14,172 nt of DNA from contig DGSC01000032.1 in the NCBI GenBank assembly GCA_002391275.1, forward strand, positions 1,105 to 15,276, in the 5' to 3' direction. This document shows positions 1-7,738 of the stretch, piece by piece. Source of the DNA: Prevotellaceae bacterium UBA4372 (GTDB lineage Bacteria; Bacteroidota; Bacteroidia; Bacteroidales; Bacteroidaceae). Positions within the stretch are counted from its first letter, which is position 1; every line of letters begins with the position of its first letter. The translations under genes and the position numbers were made by a program. The notes under the pieces were generated by a model, which was given only the letters and a program-made list of their open reading frames with translations, did no database searches and was not told the origin of the DNA.

Positions 1-324
1 ACCGGCTATGCCGACTGCGGCTTCGACGTCGATATGGGTCCGCTGTTCCAGACGCCCGCCGAGGCAGCCCGCGAAGCTGTGGAGAACGACGTCAACATCG
101 TCGGCGCCAGCTCGCTCGCTGCAGGTCACAAGACGCTCATCCCGCAGCTCATCGAAGAGCTGAAGAAGCTCGGCCGCGAGGACATCATGGTCATTGCCGG
201 CGGTGTCATCCCCGCCCAGGACTACGACTTCCTGTACAAGGCTGGCGTAGCTGCCGTCTTCGGCCCCGGTACTTCCGTCGCCAAGGCAGCATGCGAGATG
301 ATGAAGCTCCTGCTCGGCAAATAA
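1..324 (+). CDS. mutB: Methylmalonyl-CoA mutase large subunit, C-terminal part (5' truncated by window)
   Basis: The reading frame is open from base 1 and ends at TAA 322-324; 107 codons are visible. They cover the C-terminal half of the cobalamin-binding domain of methylmalonyl-CoA mutase. Visible landmarks are GFDVDMGPLFQTPAE near the start, the SSLAAGH loop that contacts the B12 nucleotide tail, and the VIAGGVIP strand-turn. The DxHxxG motif with the cobalt-ligating histidine lies upstream of the window. The enzyme interconverts succinyl-CoA and (R)-methylmalonyl-CoA using adenosylcobalamin, on the succinate-propionate route of Bacteroidales. The small subunit gene normally lies just upstream and is not visible. 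Codons end almost exclusively in C or G, unlike the neighbouring patatin gene, which suggests high expression. A strong terminator follows 45 bases after the stop. The catalytic (B12-binding large) subunit call is firm; the symbol follows common use for this subunit. Confidence 0.93.
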   Translation, partial: TGYADCGFDVDMGPLFQTPAEAAREAVENDVNIVGASSLAAGHKTLIPQLIEELKKLGREDIMVIAGGVIPAQDYDFLYKAGVAAVFGPGTSVAKAACEMMKLLLGK

Positions 325-368
325 GAAAGCTTAAAAACCACAAGGCTATAAGCCTACCATTAAAAACG

Positions 369-401
369 AAACCTCCCACGTGGCACGTGGGAGGTTTTTT
401 T
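369..401 (+). terminator. Intrinsic terminator between convergent genes
   Basis: An 11-bp perfect stem (371-381 with 385-395, arm ACCTCCCACGT), extendable by two A-T pairs, has a 3-nt loop and is followed by seven T residues (395-401). It ends the mutase transcript. The patatin gene converges on it from the other strand, with its stop only 9 nt away at 410. On that strand the hairpin is followed by TTCGTTTTTA, so it may terminate weakly in both directions. Confidence 0.92.
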
Positions 402-409
402 GTATATGC

Positions 410-1468
410 CTATTTCTTTCGAACAATCTTTGTAATAATCTTCTTCCCAGGCGATAGTTTTTGCTTGAGCTTGACGAGTTCATTCCAATGGCGCTGCCCT
501 TCTTTCTCGCCTAATTGCAGCATAACTTCAACACTCGACTGCTCGAAGCTCGAAGCATCATAATCAGGCAAAATAGGATGAATATAGATATCGGCATCTT
601 TACGGTTCTTAAAGTATTTCTCAATATCAGGCCTACTTGTTGCCCAATGCATCAGATCGCCAAATCCCATCCACCCCGCGACGGTATTAGCCCATTCAAA
701 GTTCTTTTTGCGTTTGCGCGGTTCCTTCTGCTGCAAGTCAATGGCTATCACGATATCCGCTCCCATGGCTCTGACAACATCAACGGGCAAATTATTAATC
801 ATGCCGCCATCAACAAGATTCATGTCACCCCATTTCACGGGTTTGAAAACCCCTGGAATAGCCATAGATGCCCGCATAGCATTAGCCGGAAAACCACTAT
901 GCAACACCACTTCCTTTACATTGCGGAAGTCGCAAGCTACACAACGGAAAGGAATCTTCAGGCTTTCGAACTCATTAAACCCACGAAAGCCCATCAAAGA
1001 ATCGAGCATTTGCTCAATATGCTTACCTCGCAGCGCTCCTAAAGAGCCCAGCCGACCCTGTTCCTCATCATAAACGGGAAAGCCAAAGACATAGGTCATC
1101 CCATTCACCTTCTTATAAGGATGAGAGGTCAAATCCTCACGTCTGTCGGTCAGCAGCGACAGCCACTCTTGAGCCCTGAAGATAGAATCCATCTCTTCAG
1201 CATTGTACCCTGTAGCATATAAACCACCTACAATAGAGCCTATGCTGGTTCCGGCAATATAGTCGATAGGGATACCAGCACGCTCTATCACCTTCAGCAC
1301 GCCCACTTCGGCTGCTCCTTTCGCTCCTCCGCCTCCCAGCACCAAACCCACCTTGGGCCGTTGTGCAAGCGACATCTGAGCCATTGCAGCTTCCATCAGA
1401 GAGACGAGCAACAACATGATTGCCCTGTTCCATTGTAGTTTTAGCGAAGAAACAAAAATAACATTCAT
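410..1468 (-). CDS. Patatin-like phospholipase, exported, single catalytic domain
   Basis: The product has 352 residues from ATG at 1466-1468. The frame could also begin at TTG 1475-1477, overlapping the upstream stop, but ATG is preferred. Patatin-family signs are the glycine-rich oxyanion loop LVLGGGGAKGAAEVGV (about residues 43-58), the nucleophile elbow GTSIG with Ser75, and the DGG motif with Asp220, giving the Ser-Asp catalytic dyad of this lipid acyl hydrolase family. The N-terminus has a basic stretch followed by a hydrophobic run (IMLLLVSLMEAAMA) ending in an Ala-x-Ala type site, so export to the periplasm or outer membrane is likely. Many Bacteroidetes relatives carry a C-terminal surface-antigen-like beta-barrel; this one stops soon after the catalytic domain and has none. 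Substrate is unknown. It directly follows the helix-hairpin-helix gene with a 5-nt gap, so translation may be coupled. Confidence 0.9.
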   Translation of the reverse strand: MNVIFVSSLKLQWNRAIMLLLVSLMEAAMAQMSLAQRPKVGLVLGGGGAKGAAEVGVLKVIERAGIPIDYIAGTSIGSIVGGLYATGYNAEEMDSIFRAQEWLSLLTDRREDLTSHPYKKVNGMTYVFGFPVYDEEQGRLGSLGALRGKHIEQMLDSLMGFRGFNEFESLKIPFRCVACDFRNVKEVVLHSGFPANAMRASMAIPGVFKPVKWGDMNLVDGGMINNLPVDVVRAMGADIVIAIDLQQKEPRKRKKNFEWANTVAGWMGFGDLMHWATSRPDIEKYFKNRKDADIYIHPILPDYDASSFEQSSVEVMLQLGEKEGQRHWNELVKLKQKLSPGKKIITKIVRKK

Positions 1469-1473
1469 CTCAG

Positions 1474-2418
1474 TCAATACTCTATGTAAGGTTCTATTCG
1501 CACAATATCATCCGATCCGAAGCCCGTAAGCAATTGCAGATCGGCAAGCGAATTAATATGTCCCTGCTTACGCCTGTAGTCGGCAATAGCGCGTGCTCTT
1601 GCGAAGCCGATATATGGATGTCGCCCCATCTCCGGCACTGCTGCTTTGTTGATGTTAATGCGCTTCGTCACGCCCGTTTCCACCTTGAACCACACCGACA
1701 ACTCATCGGCCGGGAAACCTTCGATTTCGGACAGTTGGTCAATGCTCACGAAACCACCTAAGCGGTCTCTGTAGCGGACAATCTGCCGGGCGCGGTAGGA
1801 AGCAATGCCGGGCACCATCTTCAGCGTCGTTGTGTCAACGCTGTTCAAGTCGAGTTGAACCAGTTCCTTGAACTTCTCTTGACGAGGATAACGAAGCTTC
1901 GACGAGTCTTGGCCACCAGAACGAACGTCATCAGCGTTCAATTCCTCTTCGCTATAAGGCTGAAATCTTTTGTCGATCTTCACGTAGGGTGCCAACCGTT
2001 CATACAGCTCCGGTGTCATCCCATAAAGCCGTTTCAAATCTTCAACACGCCTGTACCTTCCTCCACGCGCGCGATACTTTATTATATTACGCACCTGCCA
2101 CGGTGCAAATCCCAAGCGCAACAGCGTAGCCGAGTCGGCAGTATTAGGGTCGAAAGCAAAGGTCTCCACGTTTTTCACAACGTCGGTTGTTTCCGTCGCT
2201 TCATCAGATAGGTGGCTACGTCCGCTATTGTCGGGGAGGTCATTCCGAGAGCTAAAATCATCAGAAAACGCCGAATCCATCGTGTTGGTTGCCGCCTCAT
2301 CAATACTTACCGGCTCCTCCCCCACCCTGCTCAAGCGACGTTCCACAATAATGCCGCCCCAGAAAGCTAAGACGACAGCGAAGATGAAAACTATGGCTCT
2401 ACGGTCACTAAGACGCAT
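1474..2418 (-). CDS. Membrane-anchored triple helix-hairpin-helix (ComEA-like) protein
   Basis: 314 residues from ATG at 2416-2418; an in-frame TGA lies 18 bases upstream, which limits any extension. Residues 8-25 form one transmembrane segment after a short basic N-terminus, then a low-complexity Ser/Asp/Glu-rich linker runs to about residue 85. Three similar helix-hairpin-helix modules follow at about 88-148 (FDPNTADSATLLRLGF), 188-248 (LDLNSVDTTTLKMVPGI) and 252-312 (ININKAAVPEM). Each has the D/N-xN-x-A/S-D pattern of the ComEA DNA-binding domain. ComEA-type proteins bind DNA at the cell envelope during natural uptake. Whether this one does so is inference; Bacteroidetes keep such genes without proven competence. 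The third module has PEMGRHPYIGF where relatives usually have a shorter loop before the hairpin. It is the first gene of a two-gene operon with the patatin gene. Confidence 0.85.
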   Translation of the reverse strand: MRLSDRRAIVFIFAVVLAFWGGIIVERRLSRVGEEPVSIDEAATNTMDSAFSDDFSSRNDLPDNSGRSHLSDEATETTDVVKNVETFAFDPNTADSATLLRLGFAPWQVRNIIKYRARGGRYRRVEDLKRLYGMTPELYERLAPYVKIDKRFQPYSEEELNADDVRSGGQDSSKLRYPRQEKFKELVQLDLNSVDTTTLKMVPGIASYRARQIVRYRDRLGGFVSIDQLSEIEGFPADELSVWFKVETGVTKRININKAAVPEMGRHPYIGFARARAIADYRRKQGHINSLADLQLLTGFGSDDIVRIEPYIEY

Positions 2419-2537
2419 ACCGACATGAAATATTCAATGATAGCAGAAGGTCATCTGGCTGACAGCTGGTTCCTCTTTACTTTTCAACCGAAGATTTCAT
2501 CCAGTGCCATACGCCTTCTCATTTATATTCTTGGCGG

Positions 2538-2569
2538 CAAAAATAGTGCCTTTCTACAGAACAGCCAAA
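2538..2569 (-). promoter_or_regulatory. Bacteroidetes-type promoter for the HhH-patatin operon
   Basis: On the minus strand, TTTG (2566-2569) is followed after 20 nt by TATTTTTG (2538-2545), then C. This matches the Bacteroidetes housekeeping promoter pattern TTTG-N19-21-TAnnTTTG closely. Transcription would begin near 2531, giving a leader of about 110 nt before the ATG at 2418. Confidence 0.75.
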
Positions 2570-2872
2570 CTTTTCCTCTTTTTTCACGTTCGATAACGAA
2601 GGTTAAAAAACGTGTCGCATAGGGCTATACAAAAAGATTAATGTCCGCTAAACAGCCCCAAAACCAACAATCCAACCGACATTAATAACATTTAATACCG
2701 CCTTGGCCTTGGGTAATTGCCCGCATGGCAGCTTAACTTGTCCACGCCTTCTGCCGTTTAACGAGTTTCTCTGTATGCTTTCGGGCTGATTGTCCACTAA
2801 AAGAACGGAATCATCACCCAGCGTAGAGGCCATGATGCCGAGTCCTTTGGCCGTTTTTGTCTGGTTAAAGAG

Positions 2873-2914
2873 CGCAACACATATAGGCGCGTAGATTATT
2901 CCATGACCTTGGAA
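2873..2914. repeat. Dispersed repeat, copy 1 (42-bp segment shared with window end)
   Basis: This stretch aligns without gaps to 14131-14172, with 36 of 42 bases identical. Shared blocks are CGCAACACA, ATAGG, GATTATTCCATG and CCTTGGAA. The right part runs into the left arm of the inverted repeat at 2894-2963. The other copy is cut by the window edge, so the full element length is unknown. Confidence 0.7.
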
Positions 2915-2963
2915 CAATCATTCGATGGTCATGGAATGATTGTTCCAAGGTCATGGAATAATC
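2894..2963. repeat. Perfect 30-bp inverted repeat with 10-nt loop
   Basis: The left arm is 2894-2923 and the right arm 2934-2963; all 30 bases pair. The loop is GATGGTCATG. Each arm contains the smaller imperfect palindrome TTCCATGACCTTGGAA (TTCCA-N6-TGGAA). A further copy of GGTCATGGAA spans loop and arm (2927-2936), 22 bases from the one in the right arm (2949-2958). No T run follows on either strand, so it does not look like an ordinary intrinsic terminator, although it could stall or protect the 3' end of the efflux transcript ending 200 bases away. Confidence 0.9.
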
Positions 2964-3164
2964 AAAACAGCTGGGCGCATGCCCTGCTTTCCTTATATGT
3001 GAACGGCAATAAAGGGAATGAAAAGGGCTTGTCTGGTATAGTTGACGGCCACAGCTCTTTGCCCAACCGACCGCAGAAGGCAGCTGAAGGGCTGGATGAA
3101 TGAGAACAAAAATGATAATGAGAACAGTAGCCTCAAGATAAAGACCAAGCTCGCAGAGCCTTCT

Positions 3165-4538
3165 TTATATCCCGGAAGCTTGTCGGTAGGCGAGCAATGC
3201 GTTTTGAAGTGCTATGAATGCATCCGTATGTTTATCACGAGCTTGCTGCAACAAGAGCTGCGCCTGGAGCAAATCGTTCATGGTTGCCGTGCCAGCATGA
3301 TAGGTGTCTCGATGTATCCGAAGGTTCTCATCGGCTTGTTCTATACTCTTTTTGGCAAGCAACAGCTGTTGCCGGGCCTCGGCGACGTCATTCCATGCCT
3401 TCTGAGCTCTGATGTTCAACAGCTGCGTATTGTCGGCCAATTGTTGCTCCGCTTTCAGCCGTTCGAGTTTTTTACGCTTAATGGCATGAGAACCTCCCCA
3501 CCAATCTGAGATGGGAACGGAAGCCGTAGCAAACACCATCCCAAACGAACGATTGTTGTCTAAAAGGTTGTGGTAATTGTAGCCCGCTCCTACGGCCACC
3601 GAAGGCATATGCTTGCCAACCTCCATCTTGTATTGCAGCCGTGCAGCCTCAACGCCCTTCTGCAGCAAGTTGTATTCGGGCAACTGCCCGATGACCGGCT
3701 CGCCCAGCATTGCATTGTCTGCCGCATCATCCGACAACATAGCCACAGAAGTCAGGCTGTCAATACGCCATTCTCCGCTAAGACCGCAGTATTGCGTTAA
3801 AAGGAGATGAACCAATTGCTGACCGTTATGGAGCTTCAGACGCTGACTGGATATTTCATTCTGCCGCAACTGCACCTGCAACAGGTCGTTGCGCAAAGCC
3901 ACGCCAGCCTCGACAGCTGTGCGTGCATCCTTCTCGGCGTCGGCCAACAAGGCATCCACGGCATCAAGGGTGCGCTCTTTCTCATACATCGACACCAGCT
4001 GCCAATAGTACTGTTCGGTCTGGCCTTCGACATCTTTTTCCGACAGCCGCAGTTTCAGGCGGCTCACCTCCTCGCCAAGACGTGCCAGACGGTTGCCGTT
4101 GACGATTTGTCCGCCGGCAAAGATAGGAATCACAGCTTCGAGACCCGCAATGGCACCATTCTTCATCATCGTCATCGTCATAGGGCTCTGCAGCGCCATG
4201 AGTGCCTCCATGGGGAGCGTCTGGGCGAGGGTTGCGCCCAGTTCGGGCGTGATGAACTCCGAGGGGTCCAAGTCCATCTTTGCCATCGCCTTATTGGCAT
4301 TGAACCAAAGAGCTGTTGCGCTGACGTTAGGGAAATAGTTGGTGAACGCCTCCCGCCGTTGCTCGTGAGCCACTTCTACGTCAAGACGGGCTGAACGCAT
4401 GGCAATATTGTTGTGAAGGGCCGAGTCCTTGAGCTGCTGGAGCGAGAGCACACTGGGCTGAGCCAAAGCGAGCGAGGAAAAACCGCAGAATGGAAATAAC
4501 AAATAAGAAAATACAAATAAGAAATAATAGCGTTTCAT
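3165..4538 (-). CDS. TolC-family outer membrane efflux protein
   Basis: 457 residues. A signal peptide (residues 1-26, cleavage likely after SSLALA) precedes a mature start at Gln27. The rest has the two-fold TolC layout: long coiled, Ala/Gln/Leu-rich helices, an early block LSLQQLKDSALHNNIAMRSA, the mid-protein gap around residues 245-285 between halves, and a late block with YHAGTATMNDLLQAQLLLQQARD, which is the typical second-repeat helix signature. Such proteins form a trimeric channel-tunnel across the outer membrane and periplasm and dock with an adaptor and an inner membrane pump. It is the last gene of the three-gene efflux operon, 28 nt after the RND permease. Length is normal for the family. 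The exported substrate cannot be read from the sequence. Confidence 0.93.
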   Translation of the reverse strand: MKRYYFLFVFSYLLFPFCGFSSLALAQPSVLSLQQLKDSALHNNIAMRSARLDVEVAHEQRREAFTNYFPNVSATALWFNANKAMAKMDLDPSEFITPELGATLAQTLPMEALMALQSPMTMTMMKNGAIAGLEAVIPIFAGGQIVNGNRLARLGEEVSRLKLRLSEKDVEGQTEQYYWQLVSMYEKERTLDAVDALLADAEKDARTAVEAGVALRNDLLQVQLRQNEISSQRLKLHNGQQLVHLLLTQYCGLSGEWRIDSLTSVAMLSDDAADNAMLGEPVIGQLPEYNLLQKGVEAARLQYKMEVGKHMPSVAVGAGYNYHNLLDNNRSFGMVFATASVPISDWWGGSHAIKRKKLERLKAEQQLADNTQLLNIRAQKAWNDVAEARQQLLLAKKSIEQADENLRIHRDTYHAGTATMNDLLQAQLLLQQARDKHTDAFIALQNALLAYRQASGI

Positions 4539-4566
4539 CTTACATTCTACATTTTACATTTTTCTT

Positions 4567-7500
4567 CTATTTCTTTACGCTCAGTTTCCAATATACTACA
4601 GGAAGGACGGTGACGACGAGGATGAGCGTGCCGATACCTCCGGCGAAGATGGTTACACCCACAGGCATCCAGAACGACGAGCCTGCAATGATCATCGGTA
4701 TTACGCCTACGGCCGTGGTCGCCGTTGTGAGGAAGATAGGCACCATGCGCCGGTGGCCGGCATCGTAGGCTGCTTCCTCAATCGCGTAGTTGTAGTTGCG
4801 GCGATAGGTCTCGCGCTCTTCGTCTGTGAGATTGGCCGGCATGGGATGCTCGTCGTGGAAGCGCTTCATGAGGCCGTCAGCGTGCTCAAAGATAAGAATC
4901 TCGTTACGCATGATAATGCCCATGAGCGTTACCAGTCCGAATATGCTCGTCAGCCCCAACATCTTATTCATTAGGCCAAGACCGATGAGGGCGCCTGGGA
5001 TCATCAGGCCGAGGGCTGCCATGCACAGGAAAGTGATGCCGAAGCGTTTGAAGTTGAAAAGGATGAAAAAGAAGATGATAATCATGGCAATGACTATGCC
5101 ATTATAGATCATCGGCATGTTCTCGTCGTTGTACTCCAACTCACCGCCAACCTCGGCACGCACACCTTCGGGCAAATCGATGTCAGCCAAGGTGCGAGCC
5201 AGTTGGCGCTCCAGCGGAGCTGCATAGGTGCCTCGTGCGAACTCTGCCGTTACCGTCAGGCAGCGCTCGCCGGCACGGTGCATGATGCGGCTCTCGCTCC
5301 AGCGGGGCCTTACGCGAGCCACCTGCCGCAAGGCAACGGTACTTTGCGTTGACGAAGGCACTCCTATGGCCGACAGCTGCTGCCCTAAGGCCGCGCTTGC
5401 AGCTGCTTGCGGCGAGAAGATGCCTAAGTCCTCGACATCGGCCACCGACAACGTGGTCGTGTCCTTGATGACAATCGGCAATTCGTAGTCGCTCTCCCAG
5501 ATGCTGCCCACATTCAGGTCAGATGTGGCAGCGGCCAGTGTCAAGGCGGCCGTAGTGCGGTTTATGCCCAGTTGAGCTGCAGCTACGGGGTCGAGCTCAA
5601 CATTTATGAGCGGGAAGGGTTGGAGGAAATCGCTGTGTACCCATTCTAATTCTGGCACAGGGCGCATCTGCTCCATCATGCGTTCGGCTGCAGTATGCAG
5701 CGAATCGATGTCGGAGCCGTAGAAGCGGAACTCCAGTTCGGGCACCTCAAGAAGGTCGAGGCGCTTGAACTTGACATAAGCCTCGGGGAAGGCTTCGCTC
5801 AAGCGTGGCTGATAGTCGGCCAGGAGGTCGAGTGTAGCTTGCTGCGACGTGGTATTGACGATGAACTGAGCAAAGTTGCGCCCAGCCATCTGCGGGGCAT
5901 AGCATGTCTGGAAGCGTGGCGAAGAACAACCTATGAACTCCGTGATACCCGTGATGCGCTCGTCAGTGGACATGGCCGCGTAGACCGAGTCGGCTACGGC
6001 ACGCGTGTCAGCCAGCCCCTTGCCATCAGGCAAGAAAATCTCCACGGCAAACTGGTCGCGATCGCAGAACGGGAAGAGGCGTATCTTCAGCGTAGGCACA
6101 ATGAGCATCGACAGCAATATTGACAGCACACCAAGCGTCATCGTGAGGTACGGACGGCGGAACGTCCATGCCAGCACGCGGTCATAAAGTTGCTGCACGC
6201 GGTCGGTGAAGCGCTCGCCTTGCTTGGCCTTGGGCACCCCGATAATCTTCACACACAGGAAAGGTATCACGGCAACAGCGATGGCCAGCGAGACCATAAG
6301 GTTAATGGTGATAGTCCATGGGAAGTCGCCTACGGCATCAAGGAAGGCGCCGCGGAAGGTCAACAAGAACGGGAAGAATATGGCGCAGATGCACACTGTG
6401 GCCAGCGCCATGGGCATGAAATACTGCTTTACAGAGTGGATGGCCGCGTCTTTCGGCCTCTCACCCTTACCCACGTATTCGAGATAACCATCGATGACCA
6501 CGATGCTGTTGTCGACAATCATACCCAATACCACAATCAAGCCGGCCAGCGTAACAATGTTAAGCGGTATGTGTGCAAAATACATGAAGGCCACGCTGAT
6601 AAATGTGCTCAGCGGTATGGTAATGGCTGCCACGATAGCCGAGCGAAGGGGGAAGAGCACCATCATAACGAGAATGATGACAGCCATCGACAACAACAGG
6701 TCGCGTAGGAAGTCGCGTATGCTCGTGCCGACAACTTTCGGCAGGTCGGCAATACGGGTTATGGTGACGTCGTCGGGTAGTTCGTCGGCACGGAAAGCCT
6801 CAATCACGCCATCGACCTCATCGCCGTATGCCATGATGTTGTTGCCGTCGTTCATCTCAAGACTCAGCAACAGGCATGGATTACCGTTTTGCATAATGTA
6901 GCTCTCGCTCATGTCGTATTCGCGCTTGACTTCGGCAATATCGCGTACCCGCACGGTTTTTCCCGTCGAGGCATCAGCGAAGATAATCATGTCGGCTATC
7001 TCTTGCTCGCTGTTCTGCGTAGGTGCTATGTGGATGAGCGTCTGCTGTCGGTCGCTTACGAGCGAGCCAGCCAACGTGGTTAGCCCTTCGGATTGCAGGG
7101 CACTCATGATAGCGGCCTGCCCGAGACCAAAGGCTTCGAGGCGTTGGCGGTCGACGTAGAGGCTGATCTGCTCTTTCTGCTCGCCGTACTGGCGTACGTT
7201 GGCCACCGACGGAATCTGCCGCAGACGGTCACTGAGGCGGTCACTGTAGCCTTGCAGCTCGCGATAGCTTCGCTCTTGGCTTTCTATGGCAATGAGCAGG
7301 GCCGACGTGTTGCCGAAATCATCGTTTGCGACGAGTGCCACGACGCCTTTCGGCAAGCTCTGTTTGAACAGTGCCAGGCCATGCTTTATCTTGCTCCATA
7401 CTTCATCCTTGTTATTGACATCGTCGTTCAGGTGAACCAGCACCATTGCCATGCCATTCTGCGACGTCGAGGTCGTCTTGGCGCGTTTCACCTCGCCATA

Positions 7501-7731
7501 AGTGAACAGGAAGCGCTCCAGCGGACGCGTTACCTGCTGTTCCACTTCCTCACTCGTCGCGCCTGGGTACATGGCAACGACCACACCTTGGCGGATTACA
7601 AAGGGCGGGAACTCGTCCTTGGGCATCACGTACATTCCAAAGATGCCCAAGCCAAAGAGTATGCCCACAATCAGGAGCGAAATCCTATAATGCTCCAAGG
7701 GCCATGCCATCCAATTCAGTTTCTTTTCCAT
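4567..7731 (-). CDS. RND efflux permease (AcrB/HAE-type superfamily)
   Basis: 1054 residues, normal for the family. Transmembrane segment 1 (about residues 15-36) is followed by a porter domain, a TM2-TM6 block from about 345, a second porter/docking region about 555-870, and a TM8-TM12 block from about 875. The proton-relay segment TM4 reads GMIVDNSIVVID, with Asp407 and Asn408; AcrB has two aspartates here, but D-N pairs are common in other RND branches. In TM10 the position of the AcrB lysine is taken by MRNEILIFEH, Arg942. The loop between TM10 and TM11 (about 953-985) is longer and charged. Residues 772-797 form an Ala/Ser/Gln-rich stretch that looks like an insertion. It pumps small molecules out using the proton gradient with its operon partners. 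It begins 7 nt after the adaptor gene. Substrate unknown. Confidence 0.95.
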   Translation of the reverse strand: MEKKLNWMAWPLEHYRISLLIVGILFGLGIFGMYVMPKDEFPPFVIRQGVVVAMYPGATSEEVEQQVTRPLERFLFTYGEVKRAKTTSTSQNGMAMVLVHLNDDVNNKDEVWSKIKHGLALFKQSLPKGVVALVANDDFGNTSALLIAIESQERSYRELQGYSDRLSDRLRQIPSVANVRQYGEQKEQISLYVDRQRLEAFGLGQAAIMSALQSEGLTTLAGSLVSDRQQTLIHIAPTQNSEQEIADMIIFADASTGKTVRVRDIAEVKREYDMSESYIMQNGNPCLLLSLEMNDGNNIMAYGDEVDGVIEAFRADELPDDVTITRIADLPKVVGTSIRDFLRDLLLSMAVIILVMMVLFPLRSAIVAAITIPLSTFISVAFMYFAHIPLNIVTLAGLIVVLGMIVDNSIVVIDGYLEYVGKGERPKDAAIHSVKQYFMPMALATVCICAIFFPFLLTFRGAFLDAVGDFPWTITINLMVSLAIAVAVIPFLCVKIIGVPKAKQGERFTDRVQQLYDRVLAWTFRRPYLTMTLGVLSILLSMLIVPTLKIRLFPFCDRDQFAVEIFLPDGKGLADTRAVADSVYAAMSTDERITGITEFIGCSSPRFQTCYAPQMAGRNFAQFIVNTTSQQATLDLLADYQPRLSEAFPEAYVKFKRLDLLEVPELEFRFYGSDIDSLHTAAERMMEQMRPVPELEWVHSDFLQPFPLINVELDPVAAAQLGINRTTAALTLAAATSDLNVGSIWESDYELPIVIKDTTTLSVADVEDLGIFSPQAAASAALGQQLSAIGVPSSTQSTVALRQVARVRPRWSESRIMHRAGERCLTVTAEFARGTYAAPLERQLARTLADIDLPEGVRAEVGGELEYNDENMPMIYNGIVIAMIIIFFFILFNFKRFGITFLCMAALGLMIPGALIGLGLMNKMLGLTSIFGLVTLMGIIMRNEILIFEHADGLMKRFHDEHPMPANLTDEERETYRRNYNYAIEEAAYDAGHRRMVPIFLTTATTAVGVIPMIIAGSSFWMPVGVTIFAGGIGTLILVVTVLPVVYWKLSVKK

Positions 7732-7738
7732 GACGAAA

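Larger units (their letters stand above)
2570..3164. other. Gene-poor intergenic region between efflux operon end and HhH operon promoter
   Basis: About 595 bases with no gene I can support. The longest minus-strand frame here (2648-2917) has only a TTG start inside a palindrome, no recognisable motif and no promoter, so it is not called. The region contains the 30-bp inverted repeat at 2894-2963 and a 9-bp inverted pair ATTAATGTC/GACATTAAT at 2637-2645 and 2678-2686. No hairpin followed by a T run was found for the efflux operon that ends at 3165, so where that transcript stops is unclear. Confidence 0.6.

Noticed and set aside
2637..2686. 9-bp inverted pair ATTAATGTC/GACATTAAT as ends of a mobile element
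   Set aside because: Only 50 bases apart with no transposase or target duplication visible; could be chance.
2648..2917. Minus-strand frame as a real gene
   Set aside because: Its only start is TTG inside a palindrome, it has no motif, and no promoter element precedes it; kept only as a low-interest finding.
3042..3509. Plus-strand 155-codon frame overlapping the tolC-like gene
   Set aside because: Most of it lies antisense to the well-supported TolC-family gene, and it has no family motif.
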